Both the position numbers and the translations under genes were made by a program. A DNA stretch of 64,000 nucleotides from Calothrix anomala FACHB-343 (lineage in GTDB: Bacteria > Cyanobacteriota > Cyanobacteriia > Cyanobacteriales > Nostocaceae), in NCBI RefSeq assembly GCF_014696435.1, contig NZ_JACJQG010000035.1, positions 25,354 to 89,353 on the forward strand. Reading direction: 5' to 3'. This document shows positions 60,808 to 64,000 of this stretch, piece by piece. Each line of letters begins with the position of its first letter. Position 1 is the stretch's first letter. Under the pieces are notes generated by a model that had not been told where the DNA came from, did no database searches, and saw nothing but the letters and a program-made list of their open reading frames with translations.

Positions 60808-63800
60808 TTAAGCGATAAACTCAATATCCAAAGAGGTAACAAAAAGTTCATTGGTTATGTTGGCAAACACATTTCCTTTAAAGGACAAATTGCCACTCAA
60901 GGAGTCGTAGTTGAAATCATTAAAAGAGCTAGAACCAAACCCTGATTGAGAAATTTGGATTTTGTCCAACTCATCAAAGTTAAAGTCTTGGATGAAATCA
61001 ATACCTTCAAGAACGTTGTTAAAAACAAACTTATCTGCACCAGCGCCACCAACAAGTGAGTCGTTTCCTAAACCACCAATGAGGGTGTCATTTCCATCTT
61101 CACCATTGAGGAAGTCAATACCCGAACCACCAATAAGGCTGTCAGTACCAAAGAATCCTAAAAGTGTATCATTACCGTTTCCGCCATTGAGACTATCATT
61201 ACCATCTAGACCATCAAGAAAATCATTGCCATCGCCGCCAGAGATGGTATCACTACCGCCATTGCCAATTAAGTTGTTATTTTGAGCATCGCCAGTGATG
61301 CTGTCATTGCCATTTGTACCTGTGACATCATCAAAGTTAATGACACTAAATGGCCCGACACCAAACACACCATTGACGGTTAAAGTTTGGGTTTGCAAGT
61401 TGGCATTAATCGAAACACCAGCAGTTGCAGTTGAAGCATCGATAGTATTGTTGACCGCAGTTGCAGAGGCAATAATTCTCTCAATTTTGATCAATTGGTC
61501 TGTACCTAAGCCACCACCTTTGTTCACCACACCTGTAGGTAACAGGGTGATGCTTTGACCCAAACTGCTGTAGTCTGCTGTATCTGTACCTAATTCTCCG
61601 TTTAAGGTATCAGTACCAACACCGCCTTTGAGGGTGTCATTACCATCTCCACCATTGAGGCTGTCATTTTCCGCACCACCATCAAGGAAGTCGTTTCCTA
61701 AACCACCATTGAGGGTATCATTGCCGCCATTGCCAATTAAGCGGTTATTTTGAGCATCGCCAGTGATGCTGTCATTGCCATTTGTACCTGTGACATCATC
61801 AAAGTTGATCACGGTAAATGGGCCGACACCAAACACACCATTGACGCTTAAAGTTTGGGTTTGCAAGTTGGCATTAATCGAAACACCAGCAGTTGCCGTT
61901 GAAGCATTGATGGTGTTGTTGACCGCAGTTACAGAGGCAATAATTGTCTCGATGTTGATCAGTTGGTCTGTACCCAAGCTGCCACCTTTGTTCACCACAC
62001 CTGTAGGTAGCAGGGTGATGCTTTGACCCAAACTGCTGTAGTCGGCTGTATCTGTACCTAATTCTCCGTTTAAAGTATCAGCACCAGCACCGCCTTTAAG
62101 GGTATCGTTACCATCTCCACCCAAGAGGCTGTCATTTCCTGCGCCACCTAAAAGAGTATCATTGCCGCCTTCCCCGTAGAGACTATCATTGCCATTCTGA
62201 CCATCAAGCAAGTCATTACCATTAAAACCCCAAATAAAATCATTACCATTACCGCCAATCAGGGAGTCATTACCATCTAGACCATCAAGAAAATCATTGC
62301 CATCGCCGCCAGAGATGGTATCACTACCGCCATTGCCAATTAAGTTGTTATTTTGAGCATCGCCAGTGATGTTGTCATTACCATTTGTACCTGTGACATC
62401 ATCAAAGTTGATCACGGTAAATGGCCCGACACCAAACACACCATTGACGGTTAAAGTTTGGGTTTGCAAGTTGGCATTAATCGAAACACCAGCAGTTGCA
62501 GTTGAAGCATCGATAGTATTGTTGACCGCAGTTGCAGAGGCAATAATTCTCTCAATTTTGATCAATTGGTCTGTACCTAAGCCACCACCTTTGTTCACCA
62601 CACCTGTAGGTAACAGGGTGATGCTTTGACCCAAACTGCTGTAGTCTGCTGTATCTGTACCTAATTCTCCGTTTAAGGTATCAGTACCAACACCGCCTTT
62701 GAGGGTGTCATTACCATCTCCACCATTGAGGCTGTCATTTTCCGCACCACCATCAAGGAAGTCGTTTCCTAAACCACCATTGAGGGTATCATTGCCGCCA
62801 TTGCCAATTAAGCGGTTATTTTGAGCATCGCCAGTGATGCTGTCATTGCCATTTGTACCTGTGACATCATCAAAGTTGATCACGGTAAATGGGCCGACAC
62901 CAAACACACCATTGACGCTTAAAGTTTGGGTTTGCAAGTTGGCATTAATCGAAACACCAGCAGTTGCCGTTGAAGCATTGATGGTGTTGTTAATCGCAGT
63001 TGCAGAGGCAATAATTGTCTCGATGTTGATCAGTTGGTCTGTACCCAAGCCGCCACCTTTGTTCACCACACCTGTAGGTAACAGCGTGATGCTTTGGCCT
63101 AAACTGCTGTAGTCGGCTGTATCTGTACCTAATTCTCCGTTTAAGGTATCAGCACCAGCACCGCCTTTGAGGGTGTCATTACCATCTCCACCCAAGAGGC
63201 TGTCATTTCCTGTGCCACCATCAAGTGAGTCGTTTTCTAAACCACCCAAGAGACTGTCATTTCCTGCGCCACCTAAAAGAGTATCATTGCCGCTTTCGCC
63301 GTAGAGACTATCATTATCATTCAGACCATTAAGGAAGTCATCGCCATTGAAACCCCAAATAAAATCATTACCGTTACCGCCAATCAGGGAGTCATTACCA
63401 TCTAGACCATCAAGGAAATCATTGCCATCGCCGCCAGAGATGGTATCGTTACCGCCGTTGCCAATTAAGTTGTTATTTTGAGCATCGCCAGTGATGCTGT
63501 CATTACCATTTGTACCTGTGACATCATCAAAGTTAATGACACTAAATGGCCCGACACCAAACACACCATTGACGCTTAAAGTTTGGGTTTGCAAGTTGGC
63601 AGTAATCGAAACACCAGCAGTTGCAGTTGACGCATCGATGGTGTTGTTGACCGCAGCCGCAGAGGCAATAATTCTCTCAATTTTGATCAGTTGGTCTGTA
63701 CCCAAGCCACCACCTTTGTTCACCACACCTGTAGGTAACAGGGTGATGCTTTGACCCAAACTGCTGTAGTCTGCTGTATCTGTACCTAATTCTCCGTTTA

Positions 63801-63927
63801 ATGTATCGTTACCACCACTTCCTTTAAGGGTGTCATTACCATCTCCACCATTGAGGCTGTCATTTTCTAGTCCCCCATCAAGTGAGTCGTTTCCTAAGAG
63901 GGTGTTTGAAAAGTTTTTAGGGGTCAA
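60808..63927 (-). CDS. Giant RTX-repeat protein, 5' end interrupted by an IS
   Basis: 1,039 codons in the open frame. Long blocks of GGxGxDxLx nonapeptides (for example GGDGNDTLKGGAGADTLNGE) alternate with five copies of a beta-rich module of about 105 residues (from TADYSSLGQSITLLPTG to TGTNGNDSITGDAQNN). The C-terminal region ADKFVFNNVLEGIDFIQDFN resembles the type I secretion end. Ca2+ binding outside the cell would fold the repeats. The frame starts at a TTG (63927) that lies in an IS end; the first native residues are about LGNDSLDGG, so the true N-terminus lies beyond the window. A 1,071-bp super-repeat is detectable. Confidence 0.8.
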   Translation of the reverse strand: MTPKNFSNTLLGNDSLDGGLENDSLNGGDGNDTLKGSGGNDTLNGELGTDTADYSSLGQSITLLPTGVVNKGGGLGTDQLIKIERIIASAAAVNNTIDASTATAGVSITANLQTQTLSVNGVFGVGPFSVINFDDVTGTNGNDSITGDAQNNNLIGNGGNDTISGGDGNDFLDGLDGNDSLIGGNGNDFIWGFNGDDFLNGLNDNDSLYGESGNDTLLGGAGNDSLLGGLENDSLDGGTGNDSLLGGDGNDTLKGGAGADTLNGELGTDTADYSSLGQSITLLPTGVVNKGGGLGTDQLINIETIIASATAINNTINASTATAGVSINANLQTQTLSVNGVFGVGPFTVINFDDVTGTNGNDSITGDAQNNRLIGNGGNDTLNGGLGNDFLDGGAENDSLNGGDGNDTLKGGVGTDTLNGELGTDTADYSSLGQSITLLPTGVVNKGGGLGTDQLIKIERIIASATAVNNTIDASTATAGVSINANLQTQTLTVNGVFGVGPFTVINFDDVTGTNGNDNITGDAQNNNLIGNGGSDTISGGDGNDFLDGLDGNDSLIGGNGNDFIWGFNGNDLLDGQNGNDSLYGEGGNDTLLGGAGNDSLLGGDGNDTLKGGAGADTLNGELGTDTADYSSLGQSITLLPTGVVNKGGSLGTDQLINIETIIASVTAVNNTINASTATAGVSINANLQTQTLSVNGVFGVGPFTVINFDDVTGTNGNDSITGDAQNNRLIGNGGNDTLNGGLGNDFLDGGAENDSLNGGDGNDTLKGGVGTDTLNGELGTDTADYSSLGQSITLLPTGVVNKGGGLGTDQLIKIERIIASATAVNNTIDASTATAGVSINANLQTQTLTVNGVFGVGPFSVINFDDVTGTNGNDSITGDAQNNNLIGNGGSDTISGGDGNDFLDGLDGNDSLNGGNGNDTLLGFFGTDSLIGGSGIDFLNGEDGNDTLIGGLGNDSLVGGAGADKFVFNNVLEGIDFIQDFNFDELDKIQISQSGFGSSSFNDFNYDSLSGNLSFKGNVFANITNELFVTSLDIEFIA

Positions 63928-64000
63928 ATTTTATGCTAGCCGCCTCACCATAATACGGATCATAGCAAGGTAGATAAAGGTTTCTGAAGTTTCGGGTAAT
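63897..64000 (-). mobile_element. Left end of an IS5-like insertion sequence with transposase C-terminus (partial)
   Basis: On the minus strand, 63931-64000 reads LPETSETFIYLAMIRIMVRR-LA-stop, the C-terminus of a DDE transposase of IS5-type from cyanobacteria. The bases gagggtgtttgaaaagtttt (63898-63917) are the likely terminal inverted repeat. The body and the other end lie outside the window. It sits within the 5' part of the RTX gene. Confidence 0.65.

Noticed and set aside
61250-63760. Five similar 87-92-codon frames on the plus strand
   Set aside because: They are antisense shadows of the five repeated RTX modules, each starting at the same place in the module.
1-64000. tRNA or rRNA genes
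   Set aside because: No cloverleaf-type ggttcgaatcc arm or rRNA-like stretch was seen on either strand.

Overview
The window comes from a filamentous, probably heterocyst-forming cyanobacterium (Nostocales). It carries many HIP1 octamers (gcgatcgc) and arrays of short tandem heptamers of the kind found in Nostoc and Anabaena. It also holds an allophycocyanin gene (apcF), CP12, type I glutamine synthetase with an NtcA-type promoter, a HetZ-family regulator and a protein kinase fused to GUN4. No rRNA, tRNA or CRISPR array was recognised.

Layout. 0-6 kb: the end of an RTX-type protein, a PrmA-like methyltransferase, a GNAT acetyltransferase, an unknown protein, a flavin-binding PPOX-fold protein and a lone sugar ABC permease. 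6-15.6 kb: a dense minus-strand signalling block (CheY-like regulator, two large soluble hybrid or GAF histidine kinases, a membrane kinase with its OmpR-type regulator, and a LabA-like NYN protein). 16.4-20 kb: a very large PstS-like protein fused to three DUF4912 repeats. 20.9-25.7 kb: housekeeping and photosynthesis genes (ferritin-like protein, a 66-aa conserved protein, glnA, apcF).

25.8-38.0 kb reads as an accessory island. A seven-gene minus-strand operon surrounds a 786-aa collagen-like protein. Beside it lie a minimal FimB-sized tyrosine recombinase, an XRE repressor with two palindromic operators, a possible orphan structured RNA, a run of small unknown genes and an IS110-type (DEDD) transposase preceded by four consecutive hairpins. 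The island ends at tlyA, whose only canonical start is TTG.

38-60.4 kb returns to chromosomal genes: tlyA, CP12, two small membrane proteins, kinase-GUN4, a fused peptide-type ABC ATPase, an amino acid permease, Uma2 nuclease, acetamidase/formamidase, TauE/SafE, sucrase/ferredoxin-like protein, UPF0104, two lipoproteins, LarC, YciO/YrdC and a HetZ-family protein. 60.8-63.9 kb is a giant RTX-repeat gene built from a 1,071-bp super-repeat. Its 5' end is interrupted by an IS5-like element that runs off the window.

The most unusual observations are these. A 53-bp hairpin cassette lies in opposite orientation inside two otherwise co-linear copies of a dispersed repeat (4142-4194 and 20575-20627). 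The IS110-like gene has a hairpin chain where a bridge RNA would be expected. The collagen operon has a terminator-like 40-bp palindrome in front of it. All functional names rest on reading motifs by eye; no database search was run.
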